NCBI GenBank assembly: GCA_913044235.1
Contig: CAJWOS010000005.1
Span: 1-39,753 of the forward strand
Reading direction: 5' to 3'
DNA: 39,753 nt
Source: an uncultured Pseudomonadota bacterium
Lineage (GTDB): Bacteria; Myxococcota_A; UBA796; UBA2385
How positions within the stretch are numbered: position 1 is the first letter of the stretch; each line of letters begins with the position of its first letter. The notes under the pieces were generated by a model. The model was given only the letters and a program-made list of their open reading frames with translations, had not been told where the DNA came from and searched no databases. Of the stretch, positions 1-9,108 are shown piece by piece. Position numbers and translations under genes: made by a program.

Positions 1-1269
1 ACCGACGACGACGACAACGGCGAAGACGACGACACCGACGACGACGACGACGAAGAAGTGGAGCCCGATCCCATCACCGCCACGGTGTCGGGCACCGTCA
101 CGGTCGAGCTCTACCAAGTGGTCGATGGCGACCGTGTGGAAGTCGACACCTCCACAGTGGATGGCTTTCCATACGGAGCCATCTTCGTGGGCGGGTTCAA
201 CGACCCGTCGGGGACAGGGCGCGAGGTCTTTCGAGGCACCGACACCATTCTCGCCCCTACCTTCGAACCCAATCCCTTTGAGCTGAACGTGATGATGGAT
301 GGCGACGGCGCGCTGCAGGTGTATGCATCGCTCGACGCCAACGGCAACACCATCATCGAGTCGTCGGAGCCCTTGGGCATCTGGCCCTCCCTGGCCGAGA
401 TCACCGACGGCGCGGTCGTTACGGATGTAGAAATCACGATCCTGGCCGAGTACAACCCCGGCGGCGACGGAGGCACGGGCAGTGGTGGCGGCAGTGGTGG
501 TGGCGACGTCTGCGACCTCGTTGTCTCCGGACCGGCCACAGTGGGCGTGGACTACACCGGTCGCGGACTGGCTTTGCTGGCAGACTCCAGCGGAAATGGT
601 CCCATCCACTACGACATCTTCGACGTCACAGCCGACGGTGATGGCGGCGCCACGGGCGACTACGCCATGACCGACGTTTGTGCTTCGCTGGGCTCCGTGC
701 AGCTGCTCGGCTCGATCGACAGCAACGCAAACGGACTGTTCGATCCCGCCGACACGAGCGGCGCCTACGTGACAGCGCCCGACACCAATGGCAACCCCAT
801 CTACGTCGATACTGCAGACCTCACCGACTACGAAGTCCAGATCCCCATCATCAACAGCGAAACAGGGGAAGCGGAAGACAACCGCATCGAGCTCGTACCC
901 TTCGTGGTGCTCTCGGGAACCATTCGCTACGGCACCGGCACTTTCGACGACCTCGACCCCGGCTCTTCCCTGCTCGTGACGGCCCTGAAGTACCGACCCA
1001 ACACGAGCGTGAACACCTCTTCGGTCATCTCCAACTCGTTCGACTACGCCGAGTTCGCCTGGGCCGATCTCGCCGGTCAGTCCGAGGTTTCCTACACTCT
1101 GTTGGTTCCCGGCAACGCAGAGATGTTCCTCTGGGCATACGCCGACACCGACCTTGACGGAACTCTGAATGAGACCGGTGAGCCGGTCGGGTCTGCCGGC
1201 GCCAACATGGGCTTCATCGAGACGGGATCGACCAACGAGGTCTACAACATCAACATGGGCGTGCCCTGA
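1..1269 (+). CDS. Exported acidic-linker protein, 5' end missing
   Basis: The reading frame is open from base 1, so the gene starts to the left of the window. The GTG at 58 is internal rather than a start. The first visible residues are almost all Asp/Glu/Asn/Thr, the kind of linker that follows a lipobox or signal peptide in this genome. Two beta-rich regions follow, separated by a Gly/Ser linker (about bases 460-510). Three Asp-rich stretches of the form DxNxNxxxxxxE or DTDLDGTLNETGE resemble calcium-binding loops; this is a resemblance only. The gene ends with TGA 1267-1269, and 182 bases without a recognised gene follow. I do not recognise the family. A surface or periplasmic location is inferred from the linker composition. 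Confidence 0.8.
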   Translation, partial: TDDDDNGEDDDTDDDDDEEVEPDPITATVSGTVTVELYQVVDGDRVEVDTSTVDGFPYGAIFVGGFNDPSGTGREVFRGTDTILAPTFEPNPFELNVMMDGDGALQVYASLDANGNTIIESSEPLGIWPSLAEITDGAVVTDVEITILAEYNPGGDGGTGSGGGSGGGDVCDLVVSGPATVGVDYTGRGLALLADSSGNGPIHYDIFDVTADGDGGATGDYAMTDVCASLGSVQLLGSIDSNANGLFDPADTSGAYVTAPDTNGNPIYVDTADLTDYEVQIPIINSETGEAEDNRIELVPFVVLSGTIRYGTGTFDDLDPGSSLLVTALKYRPNTSVNTSSVISNSFDYAEFAWADLAGQSEVSYTLLVPGNAEMFLWAYADTDLDGTLNETGEPVGSAGANMGFIETGSTNEVYNINMGVP

Positions 1270-1451
1270 GCATCCGCGGCGCGCGTACGCCCAGCTCTCC
1301 AACCGCTGAGCCATTCCGGTGCGGCCGGTGGGTCGGTTGGCGGGCCTGACCCCACCCGAACCCGTTTTGAGAGCCGCCCGTGATAGGGTGGGCCGGCTCA
1401 ATTCAACCGGTGACGGGCGTTCGTTGTGCCCGCGAAGCCGAGGAGACCGCC

Positions 1452-2393
1452 ATGACCCGCTTGCCCTTGATCGCACTTTCGATGGGTGTCTTGTTCACCG
1501 CGACCGGCGTCGCGCACGCCGGAGCGGTCGTGTCGAACAACCAAAAAGAGACCCGCAAGGGCGCCAACTACTACGCCGGAAATGCAGCGCTCGACGGCAA
1601 AGACGAGACCGCTTGGCTCCTGCCTGGAGACAGTGAAAACATCGGTGAATACATCATCATCGACGTTCCCAGGATCAATATCGACAAGCTGCAGATGAAG
1701 GCCGGCTGGCACCGCGACGAAGACACCTTCAAGGACTACGCCCGCGTGAAGAAGGTGTCGATCGAGGCGTCGTACTACAACAGCGGGATGGAGCTGGTGC
1801 CCGGTCCGAAGGTGGTCGAGGCCGAGTTCGTCGACGAGATGGGCTGGCAGATGATCGACCTCGACGACATCGTGGTCGAGGATGCCACCAACGGAGGCAA
1901 GCTCAAGATCACCATCCTCGAAGTGTATCCCGGCAAGGACTTTCCACAGGTGGCCATGGGCGACCTCGTCGTTCACCTCGGCGAGTTCGATGCCGTGCCG
2001 AAGATCCAGAGCCCGTCCACCGAAGACGAAGGCTCGATCCTCAACATGCAAGACGAAAACACGCGCACGAGCTGGATCGCGCCGGCCGACAACGCCAGCT
2101 TCAGCGTCAAGGGCGGCGGCGTCATGCTGTCGAGCCTCGACATCACTTCGGGACCCGCCACCCACGCCCGTCCGAAGACCCTCAAGCTCACGGTGAAAAA
2201 TCGCACCGAGACCGTCGACCTGCCGAACAGTGCGGGTCCGCACCATGTCATCCTGCCCTCTACCGTGGGCTACACGGGCACCTGGAATGCGGTCAAGGTC
2301 GAGGTGGTCGATGTCCATCCCGGAAAGACCCACGCCGACAAGGTTGCCATTGCCGAGATCACGGGCAAAGCCACTGCGCTCGACGGCCTGTAG
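1452..2393 (+). CDS. Secreted protein with two discoidin/NADase-type glycan-binding-like modules
   Basis: The start at ATG 1452 is chosen because AGGAG lies six bases upstream and the N-terminus then reads as a signal peptide (MTRLPLIALSMGVLFTATG, cleavage after AHA). An in-frame start at 1380 would add 24 residues lacking secretory character. The mature protein has two similar halves, each with a short 'asn/asp-x-x-thr-(a/s)-W' patch: ALDGKDETAWLLPG near residue 45 and NMQDENTRTSWIAP near residue 200. This patch is typical of F5/8 type C (discoidin) and NADase-type glycan-binding domains, where such loops often bind calcium or sugar. No catalytic motif is visible. Binding of a surface glycan is inferred from fold resemblance. 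The next gene starts three bases after the stop in the same frame, which suggests co-translation. Confidence 0.75.
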   Translation: MTRLPLIALSMGVLFTATGVAHAGAVVSNNQKETRKGANYYAGNAALDGKDETAWLLPGDSENIGEYIIIDVPRINIDKLQMKAGWHRDEDTFKDYARVKKVSIEASYYNSGMELVPGPKVVEAEFVDEMGWQMIDLDDIVVEDATNGGKLKITILEVYPGKDFPQVAMGDLVVHLGEFDAVPKIQSPSTEDEGSILNMQDENTRTSWIAPADNASFSVKGGGVMLSSLDITSGPATHARPKTLKLTVKNRTETVDLPNSAGPHHVILPSTVGYTGTWNAVKVEVVDVHPGKTHADKVAIAEITGKATALDGL

Positions 2394-2396
2394 GCC

Positions 2397-4133
2397 GTGT
2401 TCGCAGCCGTCCTGGCGACCCTATGCGTCGCTTGGGGCGGCGGCGACCCCCGCCAGGTCTTGGTGATCACCAACGCCGACGATCCATCTGCGGCGGCCAT
2501 CGCCGACCACTACGCACAAGCGCGAACGCTTCCGCCGCAGCATGTCTGTGCGCTGTCGGGTCTTCCCACCGACTCCGCCACCCTTCCTTTTGCCGACTAC
2601 GATGCGCTGGTGGCACCGGCCATCGACGCATGCTTGGCCGGCCTGGCCGAACCCAACGACATCCACATCCTCGTGACCACCCGCGGCCTTCCCTACCGGG
2701 TGGAGCTCGAGGCCGGCTACATGGTGGGCTTCGAGTCTCTGCTGCAGATCCACCGCGCCGTCTCAAACATCGACGGAAGTAGCCTCGCCGGAAGTCCGCA
2801 GACCGACCAAGGCGGCTACTTCGCAGCGAGCGTGTACAACCCGTCCTACGTGGGTGCGCTCGCCTCGACTGAGGGCTGCGACTTCTCGGAGTCCAGCGAG
2901 TATGCCCGGTGGTATAGCGCTGCCTGTCGACTGCTTCGCACCGGGCACTACCCCGCCTCCTTCGATCGCTTCCATGACTGGGACGACACCGCATGGAACC
3001 TGTCGGGGCACTTTTTCATCGTCACCCGACTCGATGGATTCGATGCCAGCGATGCCATGGACCTGGTGGATCGAGCGGTTGCCGCCGACAGCACCTTCCC
3101 GAGCGCACCGCTCATGTGCATGCACGGCGCCGACGCGGCCCGTGGGGCACGCGATCCGGAGTGCGAGATGGTGGCGCGCTACCTATCCGGTGCGGGTCTG
3201 GCGGCGGAATGGATCGACTCCTTCGATGGCGGACTCTCGGGTCGCGAGGTGGCCGGCTACCTCACCGGGGCCAGCGCGATGACCGGGGCCATCGACGAAA
3301 ACACCTTCGTCCCTGGGGCCATCATCGACAACCTCACCTCGTATGGGGCAGTCCCGCAGAACTTCCTGTGCGACGCCTCAGGCGAGCAGTGCCCTGAGAA
3401 TGAGTCCCAGACCAGCGTGGCGCGCTTTGTGCGGGCCGGCGCAACGGGCGCCCATGGCACCGTGGCCGAGCCGTTGAACAACTGCTTCCCAAACGCAGCG
3501 CTCTATCTGCTGTACAGCGCTGGCTACAGCCTCGGCGAGAGCTACCTGTTCAGCCAAAGATTCCTGTATTGGCAGAACCTCACACTGGGCGACCCACTTG
3601 CCACACCCTATGCATCGCGTCCCATCGTGGAGGATGGCGAGGCGGCTGTGTCCGCCGGTGGCACCTGGACCATCACTGCCCACCACCCGGATGGCATCGC
3701 CTGGATCGGGGCCTACCTCGAGGATCGACTCGTCGCCGAGGCCAGCGGCGCGACCCTCTCGGTGGCATCCACCTCGCTCGGAATCGAAGGCGACGCGGTC
3801 GACCTCTACATTGTGGCCGAGGCCGGCTCCGCGGCCCGTTCCCGACCCGGCTGGCCCATCGATCCCATCCTGCCCACCCCCGGAACCCGCGGCTGGCGAT
3901 GGCTCCGCGTGTCGGTCACCCCTCCCGACGAGGTGGCCGTCGATACCGGCACATCGGCAGAGACCGACACTGCCCACGCCGAAACCGCCGACCATCAGAC
4001 CAACACCCACACGGCCGACGATCGATCACGCTCGAAGACCGACGCCGGCGGATGCAGCAGCGCGCCCGGTCCCGTCCACACCCTCAGCTGGATGGCCGCC
4101 CTTCTGGCCGTCGGTCGCCGACGGCGTTGCTGA
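2397..4133 (+). CDS. TIGR03790-family secreted protein with MYXO-CTERM-like tail
   Basis: The start is GTG 2397, directly after the in-frame stop of the upstream gene, so no earlier start is possible and translation is probably coupled. A short hydrophobic leader (FAAVLATLCVAWGG) is followed by QVLVITNADDPSAAAIADHY and, around residue 80, by DIHILVTTRGLPYRV. Both are hallmarks of TIGR03790, a family of unknown function found in Myxococcota, Planctomycetes and Verrucomicrobia. The last 70 residues are a Thr/Asp/Glu/His-rich linker, then GGCSS, a hydrophobic stretch and RRRR. This is the layout of a MYXO-CTERM sorting tail, used in myxobacteria for surface anchoring through the conserved Cys. 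Its last 50 bases overlap the 3' end of the convergent gene 4084-4530. Confidence 0.9.
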   Translation: MFAAVLATLCVAWGGGDPRQVLVITNADDPSAAAIADHYAQARTLPPQHVCALSGLPTDSATLPFADYDALVAPAIDACLAGLAEPNDIHILVTTRGLPYRVELEAGYMVGFESLLQIHRAVSNIDGSSLAGSPQTDQGGYFAASVYNPSYVGALASTEGCDFSESSEYARWYSAACRLLRTGHYPASFDRFHDWDDTAWNLSGHFFIVTRLDGFDASDAMDLVDRAVAADSTFPSAPLMCMHGADAARGARDPECEMVARYLSGAGLAAEWIDSFDGGLSGREVAGYLTGASAMTGAIDENTFVPGAIIDNLTSYGAVPQNFLCDASGEQCPENESQTSVARFVRAGATGAHGTVAEPLNNCFPNAALYLLYSAGYSLGESYLFSQRFLYWQNLTLGDPLATPYASRPIVEDGEAAVSAGGTWTITAHHPDGIAWIGAYLEDRLVAEASGATLSVASTSLGIEGDAVDLYIVAEAGSAARSRPGWPIDPILPTPGTRGWRWLRVSVTPPDEVAVDTGTSAETDTAHAETADHQTNTHTADDRSRSKTDAGGCSSAPGPVHTLSWMAALLAVGRRRRC

Positions 4134-4530
4134 GGCGCTGCTGCCGCGGGTCCCAGTGCAACACCACCAAGCGCACCCCCGCAAGCTGACAGCCGCGCAC
4201 GAGAGCATCATGGTAGGGCGCCCACCCAGCCGCCGATCGGGGCTCGAGCAGGGCCGATACCGTGTCGATGCCAAGGGCCGTGATCCGTGCCGCGAGCGCA
4301 TCCGCGGCGGCCGCGACTTCCCCGGCCTCAAGCGCATGGTCGTAGTACGGAATCGGGTCTGATGCGGCCAGCAAGCCATACACGCCCGAGAAGATCATCA
4401 GCGGCCGCTCGTGCTGGGCTGCCCATGAAGCCGCATGCTCGATCCGGGGGTCCACATAGCGGTCGATCGCCGGCAGCAGAGCCGCGTCCGTGCGCTTCCG
4501 GGCCGTACAGGTGGTGAGCAGAATGTGCAT
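4084..4530 (-). CDS. DUF6884-like protein
   Basis: The start at ATG 4530 gives 148 residues beginning MHILLTTCTARKR. The core pattern is an N-terminal hydrophobic strand followed by TCTARKR, then ERPLMIFSGVYGLLAASDPIPYYD near residue 45 and a C-terminal strand LVVLHWD. It resembles the DUF6884 family ('SCGKKK ... LSALYGLL'), whose function is unknown and which may be linked to base or nucleotide chemistry. The reductase gene ends 26 bases upstream, so the two may share a transcript. The Shine-Dalgarno is weak. The 3' end overlaps the convergent TIGR03790 gene by 50 bases, which is unusual but leaves both frames intact. Family assignment is from memory of motifs and is moderate. Confidence 0.65.
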   Translation of the reverse strand: MHILLTTCTARKRTDAALLPAIDRYVDPRIEHAASWAAQHERPLMIFSGVYGLLAASDPIPYYDHALEAGEVAAAADALAARITALGIDTVSALLEPRSAAGWAPYHDALVRGCQLAGVRLVVLHWDPRQQRLSNAVGDRRPEGRPSS

Positions 4531-4556
4531 CCAAAACCCCGATGTCTGAGCCCGGC

Positions 4557-5567
4557 TCAGGCCTGAAGAACGACCTTGCCCATATGACGCCCCTCGGCCA
4601 TCCACTGCAGCGCCTGGGGAAGCTCCGCAAGCTCGAAGACCCGGTCGACCGCAGGCCGTTGGTCGGGGTGCGATCGATAGCAGGCCACGAGATCTGCCAG
4701 GTCGCGAACCGACCCCACAAAGACTCCCTGAACCCTCACATGGCGCATCAACACGGAGGTGAGCGCAAGGCTTGTCTTCACACCTGCCAGCACTCCAATC
4801 AGTGCCACCGTGCCCCCAGTCCGGACCGCACGGAGCGACTGCTCAAGCGTGCCGGCACCCCCGAGCTCGACCACCACATCCACACCACTACCGGCCCACC
4901 GGCGAGCGGTCCGGCCCCAGTCGGCATCCGTGGTGTACGAGATGCCTTCGGAGGCTCCCATCGCCTTCGCGCGCGCGAGCTTCTGGTCCGAAGACGATGT
5001 GATGCACACCCGTGCCCCCTTCATGCGGGCAATCTGGAGGGCAAACAAGCTCACGCCACCCGTGCCCAGCGTCAGGACCGTCGAGCCTGGCCCAATCTGT
5101 GCCTCCGAGACCAGTGCCCGCCACGCCGTGACGCCCGCACAGGGCAGCGTGGCACACTCCGCGTCGGTCCAGTGCTCCGGAGGGGAGACCAGTGCCGATG
5201 CCGGCACCACCACAGTCTCTTGAAAGACGCCATCCACCGGTCCACCGAGCGTGGTGCGGGTGGCCGTGTGCGGAATCGGTCCGTCCAGCCAGCCCGGATT
5301 GAAGGCCGGACACACACGCTGTCCAGCGGTCCACTCCGTGACACCGTCGCCCACCGCTACCACCTCGCCCACACAGTCGGAGCCAGGCACCAGCGGGAGA
5401 GGCTGCCGAGGATTGTAGTGCCCGTGAATCATCAGCAGGTCTCGATAGTTCAACGACACTGCCCGCACCCGCAGCACCACCTCACCGGGACCCGGATCGC
5501 CGGGGTCACCCTCAGACCAGACAAGATTCTCCACACCAAATCCACTCTGTACCTGCCATCGCTTCAT
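4557..5567 (-). CDS. Zinc-independent alcohol dehydrogenase/quinone reductase (MDR family)
   Basis: The start is ATG 5567, with GGAGG ten bases upstream, giving 336 residues, normal for the family. Residues 1-120 form the GroES-like domain (VRAVSLNYRDLLMIHGHY ... LPLVPGSDCVGEVVAVGDG). The Rossmann domain follows, with GSTVLTLGTGGVSLFALQIA near residue 165, a variant of the family's GxGxxG nucleotide loop. The zinc-binding Cys cluster of true alcohol dehydrogenases is absent, so this is an NAD(P)H-dependent oxidoreductase of the quinone-reductase/crotonyl-CoA-reductase branch. Its substrate cannot be told from sequence. It is transcribed away from the PilZ gene, and a 186-base region separates the two starts. 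Confidence 0.88.
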   Translation of the reverse strand: MKRWQVQSGFGVENLVWSEGDPGDPGPGEVVLRVRAVSLNYRDLLMIHGHYNPRQPLPLVPGSDCVGEVVAVGDGVTEWTAGQRVCPAFNPGWLDGPIPHTATRTTLGGPVDGVFQETVVVPASALVSPPEHWTDAECATLPCAGVTAWRALVSEAQIGPGSTVLTLGTGGVSLFALQIARMKGARVCITSSSDQKLARAKAMGASEGISYTTDADWGRTARRWAGSGVDVVVELGGAGTLEQSLRAVRTGGTVALIGVLAGVKTSLALTSVLMRHVRVQGVFVGSVRDLADLVACYRSHPDQRPAVDRVFELAELPQALQWMAEGRHMGKVVLQA

Positions 5568-5753
5568 CGTCCTGGATCCTCCGTCCGCTGCTCGAGCCGG
5601 CCATCCTGACCTCTGTACACCGTAGGCGGGCGACCGAGGCAGTCGACAAAATGAGACTCGCACTCTGTCGCCGAGTGTTCTACACTCCTATCGGGCGCGG
5701 CGGCCCCAGGGTCAGTGTTGGTCACTCGGCTTGACCCTCAAGGTAAGAAACCC

Positions 5754-6152
5754 ATGTTCGAGATCACGCAACCGAGTTCGGGCGTTGACCGTCGAACCGC
5801 GCCTCGCGCGCAAGTCGCGTTTCCCACGCGGTGGGACCACCGCCGTCTCGAAGACCAGCCGGGCGAGCTCCTCGACGTCTCCACTACGGGGCTCTTCCTC
5901 CGTCCAAAAGGCGGCACCGTGCGCTTTCGACCAAATGATGTTGTCTGGGGTTCGCTCGACATTGACGGGGAGAGTCGCGCCTTCAGCGGCATTGTGCGCT
6001 GGCGTGGCTGGAGCCTCGAACACCGCTGCGTGGGCCTGGGACTCCAGCTCGAGGAGCACAGCCAGCTCACCGACACCGAAGTAGCCGCCATCCGCTGGCC
6101 ACGCGATGCGCGGGGACGACCGATGCTGCGGCTACTTCGTCGCCACGACTGA
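5754..6152 (+). CDS. PilZ-domain protein (candidate c-di-GMP receptor)
   Basis: This 132-residue single-domain protein starts at ATG 5754, with AAGG about ten bases upstream. A GTG at 5715 in the same frame is less likely. It shows both c-di-GMP-binding signatures of PilZ domains: an Arg-rich box DRRTAPRAQVAFPTRW near residue 12 (RxxxR type) and LLDVSTTGLFL near residue 40 (the D/NxSxxG motif). The strands GIVRWRG and CVGLGLQL complete the barrel. PilZ proteins sense cyclic di-GMP and control motility, exopolysaccharide or gene expression. With no attached output domain, this one would act through a partner. It is convergent with the sulfatase-like gene, 50 bases away. Confidence 0.85.
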   Translation: MFEITQPSSGVDRRTAPRAQVAFPTRWDHRRLEDQPGELLDVSTTGLFLRPKGGTVRFRPNDVVWGSLDIDGESRAFSGIVRWRGWSLEHRCVGLGLQLEEHSQLTDTEVAAIRWPRDARGRPMLRLLRRHD

Positions 6153-6202
6153 GCGGCGGCACCGGCCCATCGAACGCCGAATGCGGTGGATGCATCACCC
6201 GC

Positions 6203-9037
6203 TCAGTGCCCCATGTAGCCCAGATCTTCCAGCATCTGCTGCGACTCCTCGTCGAGGTCGACCGACCCGCCTCGGTGGTCGTTGAGCCAGCTGCGACAGC
6301 CCTCGGGCAAGGCACCTTCGATGTTCACCACGCCATGGTCGACCGCTTCCAACACGAACCAAGGAGTGGTGCCGAGCGAGGTGGACTCCGGCTCTGCACC
6401 GGGAGTGAGCGTGACGGTCACCGACCGATGGTCGCCGGGAATGTCGACCTTGTCGTCAAACGACAGCGAGAGGGGCGACAAGCGAACCAGAGCCACATCC
6501 GATGCGAAGGTGAGTGTGATGGGTTCCTCGGAGGGGCGGGCACACTCCACGTGCAGACCGGGGAACCGGTCGCGAATCCGCTCCGCGATGGGGGCGAGGA
6601 GGGGGTCGTTGGGCGTGAGCGTGCGGGGCTCCATCTCTGCTGCATCGGTGGCGATGTCGTACACGAGCCCGCCCGCCTCGACCGGATACCGACTCTTCAC
6701 TGGCGGCGAAGAGCCGGTGCGCATCTTGCCGTTGGTCAGTGGGTCGCGACGCTGGGTGACGCGGCTGTCGATCCAGCCCACCTGAAGGCTGTAGACCACC
6801 TTTTGGTAGCCGTTTCGGTATCCGGTGCGCTCAGGCCCGAGGTACTGGTGCTCGATCCACACCAGGCGGTCTCCCCACGTCTCCACCTCAGCCGGGTCGA
6901 GCACCTTGCCGTCCACATCGCCGGGATCGATGCCTGCCCACCCAAGAATGGTGGGGTACACATCGGCGATCGATGCAGCGGCATCAATGGAGCGGGGATC
7001 ACTCTTCACACCGGGGGGGCGCACCAACAAGGGCACGTGGATCAGCGCCTGCCACACGTGGTGGCCATGCTCGAAGTATCCGTGATCGTCGAACTCCTCT
7101 CCATGGTCGGCGGTCACGATCACACCCGCATCGCCCACCAGTCCGATCAGATCAGCAAACACCCCATCCACATGGGCGATGTCGGCATCGTAGAGGTTGA
7201 GCAGAGACTCAGGCTTGTCCCGCATCTCGTTGTTCAGCTTCTTCACCTTGAGGGTCTTTCGCCCTCGGTACGACTCGTGCTCGAATTCCAGATCGTCGGG
7301 CGGATCCCAGCGGGCCCGTCCAGGCGTGCGGTAGCGGTAGGGGATGTGCGGATCGATGAAGTGCACCACCAAGAACAGCGGCTCTCCCTCACCGAGCGGC
7401 TCCCGCTCCAGCAGACGATGCACAATGCTGCCGGCCTTCTCACCGCCCTGCACGCTCGATCCGCCGTACTGGGCGTGCCGATCGAACCCTTCGCCAAAGC
7501 CGAAGTCGGGCGAGAGAAAGTGATTCGAAGCGATCATGGTGGTGCGGTACCCCGCGCTGCGCATCTGCTCAGCCAGCGTGGGAATGTCGTCGGCGATCGA
7601 CGTAAAGTCGAGGGTCCGAGCGTGCTTCTTCTGCACATCGGACACCTTGAGCGCCTGCACATCGCGACGGACCCGCCAGCCACCCCCATGGGTCATGGGA
7701 TACCGGCCGGTGATGATGGTGGAGCCGCTGGGAAGGGTCCACCCTGCAGGCGCAGAGGCCTGGCTGAAATCCCATGCCGTGGCCGCAAAAGCATCGAGAC
7801 CAGGCGAGGTGGGGCGGAGGTCATAGCCGCCGAAGCCGAGGTGGTCGCGCCGCGTGGTGTCAAAGATGAAGAGCACCACATCGGGCTTTTCGGCTTGCGA
7901 AGCGGTACGTTCCACCGGGATCACCCGTGGGTTGCCCCAGTAGCCGATGGCCGACACCCCATCTGGCGCCCCCTCGGCGGTGGCGGAGAACACCAGGGTG
8001 GAGGCCTCAGCGCGTGCCGGCAGCTCCAGCGCGGTGTCCACCCACCCTTCGCCGTCTTTTTTGATTTCGACATCGGTGGGTCCCACACACCGCCGCACCA
8101 GCAGACCGTCCTCACTGTCGTCGATGCGGAAGCACACCCGTGCATCCCGGTGGCTGCGCTTGTCCACGCCAAAGCCCACAAGCAGCTGCGCATCCTGACT
8201 GCGGTCGACCCGCATCACCCAGGTGCTCGGGGTGAGGGTGATGATGCCCGGCCGATAGTCGTCGTCGGGGTTGAGTCGACGCACGAGCGGATGGGACTCG
8301 GCCCGATGGACCGGGCTGACCTCGGGCGCATCGAGCGCGGCCGCCTCTTGCGGGACGCCCGCTACGGTGAGCTCGTCGAAGACCGCATTCCCAGCCCCTC
8401 GACCCGAACACCGCAGGAGGTTGATCTCGAGCGCCTGGGTCCCACGCTCGGCATCGACCGTGATGGTGAGCGTCTCCCATCCGTTGGTGGTGCCCCGGTA
8501 GCGCGTGGATGTGAGGTGTCGGCTCTCCACTTCGGGCTCTTCAGCGGTACCGCTCAGGGCCACCACCTCCAGTCCGGCGCCCGCCTTCATCTTGGTGCCG
8601 CTGATTCCATCGGTACGCACCCGCGTGGTGACTTGGTACCGGCCCCCCGCTCCTACCGGCACGCGACTGCTCACCGGCACGCATAGCGAGGGCGCTTTGG
8701 ACTTGAGTGGCCCCACCCGTAGGCCCAGCGAGCTGTCCCAGCCGTCGGTCGCGGAGCCCACGTGGTGGCCATAGCGCTTGGCATTTTTCTCTTCGACGGT
8801 CCACCGCTCCAGCACGGCATCCGCGTTGTTGAAGTCAAACGTGCGCAGGATCTCGGGCTCAGGCGGCGGAGGGGGCGCCACCAAAAAGTGAGCGTCGTCC
8901 ACCACCTCCACAGCACGGACGGGCGGCACATGAACAGGAAGGGCGCTCACGTCTCCGATTTCTGGGGGCTGGTCGCATCCGACCCACACAACTGCAGCCA
9001 TCACCGCAGCAAGCATCTTCCAACCATGGCGCAGCAC
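6203..9037 (-). CDS. Large sulfatase-fold lipoprotein lacking the formylglycine Cys
   Basis: GTG 9037 is preferred because GGAGG lies five bases upstream; a GTG six bases earlier is also in frame. The N-terminus is a signal peptide ending VVWVGC, a plausible lipobox. Residues 60-230 form a beta-sandwich resembling carbohydrate-binding modules, followed by a second beta-rich region. An alkaline-phosphatase/sulfatase domain begins near residue 385. Metal-site elements are clear: VVLFIFDTTRRDHLG, HFIDPHIPY and VIVTADHGEEFDDHG. In sulfatases the nucleophile lies in CxPxR; here the sequence is TLPSG (Thr near 434), so no formylglycine can form. Related predicted hydrolases use Thr or Ser for phosphate esters. 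The C-terminus ends in the family's usual LEDLGY pattern. It is the last gene of a five-gene co-directional run. The substrate is unknown. Confidence 0.9.
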   Translation of the reverse strand: MLRHGWKMLAAVMAAVVWVGCDQPPEIGDVSALPVHVPPVRAVEVVDDAHFLVAPPPPPEPEILRTFDFNNADAVLERWTVEEKNAKRYGHHVGSATDGWDSSLGLRVGPLKSKAPSLCVPVSSRVPVGAGGRYQVTTRVRTDGISGTKMKAGAGLEVVALSGTAEEPEVESRHLTSTRYRGTTNGWETLTITVDAERGTQALEINLLRCSGRGAGNAVFDELTVAGVPQEAAALDAPEVSPVHRAESHPLVRRLNPDDDYRPGIITLTPSTWVMRVDRSQDAQLLVGFGVDKRSHRDARVCFRIDDSEDGLLVRRCVGPTDVEIKKDGEGWVDTALELPARAEASTLVFSATAEGAPDGVSAIGYWGNPRVIPVERTASQAEKPDVVLFIFDTTRRDHLGFGGYDLRPTSPGLDAFAATAWDFSQASAPAGWTLPSGSTIITGRYPMTHGGGWRVRRDVQALKVSDVQKKHARTLDFTSIADDIPTLAEQMRSAGYRTTMIASNHFLSPDFGFGEGFDRHAQYGGSSVQGGEKAGSIVHRLLEREPLGEGEPLFLVVHFIDPHIPYRYRTPGRARWDPPDDLEFEHESYRGRKTLKVKKLNNEMRDKPESLLNLYDADIAHVDGVFADLIGLVGDAGVIVTADHGEEFDDHGYFEHGHHVWQALIHVPLLVRPPGVKSDPRSIDAAASIADVYPTILGWAGIDPGDVDGKVLDPAEVETWGDRLVWIEHQYLGPERTGYRNGYQKVVYSLQVGWIDSRVTQRRDPLTNGKMRTGSSPPVKSRYPVEAGGLVYDIATDAAEMEPRTLTPNDPLLAPIAERIRDRFPGLHVECARPSEEPITLTFASDVALVRLSPLSLSFDDKVDIPGDHRSVTVTLTPGAEPESTSLGTTPWFVLEAVDHGVVNIEGALPEGCRSWLNDHRGGSVDLDEESQQMLEDLGYMGH

Positions 9038-9108
9038 AACCACCTCCGGTCGCGCCGCGTATCTTGCCGCCCCGCCTCATGGGCAGTGAGAGTTGCAAAT
9101 ATCCCGAC

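Noticed and set aside
4542..5609. Plus-strand frame opposite the first oxidoreductase
   Set aside because: No ribosome site or motif; composition is that of an antisense shadow.
5738..5747. TCAAGGTAAG, also found at 19712-19721 upstream of the small membrane gene
   Set aside because: A single repeated 10-mer near two starts; it contains SD-like AAGG and may be coincidence. No further copies were noticed.
6206..8686. An 826-codon plus-strand frame opposite the sulfatase-like gene
   Set aside because: His/Arg/Gly-rich, no recognisable domain; a mirror of the minus-strand gene, which has clear motifs.
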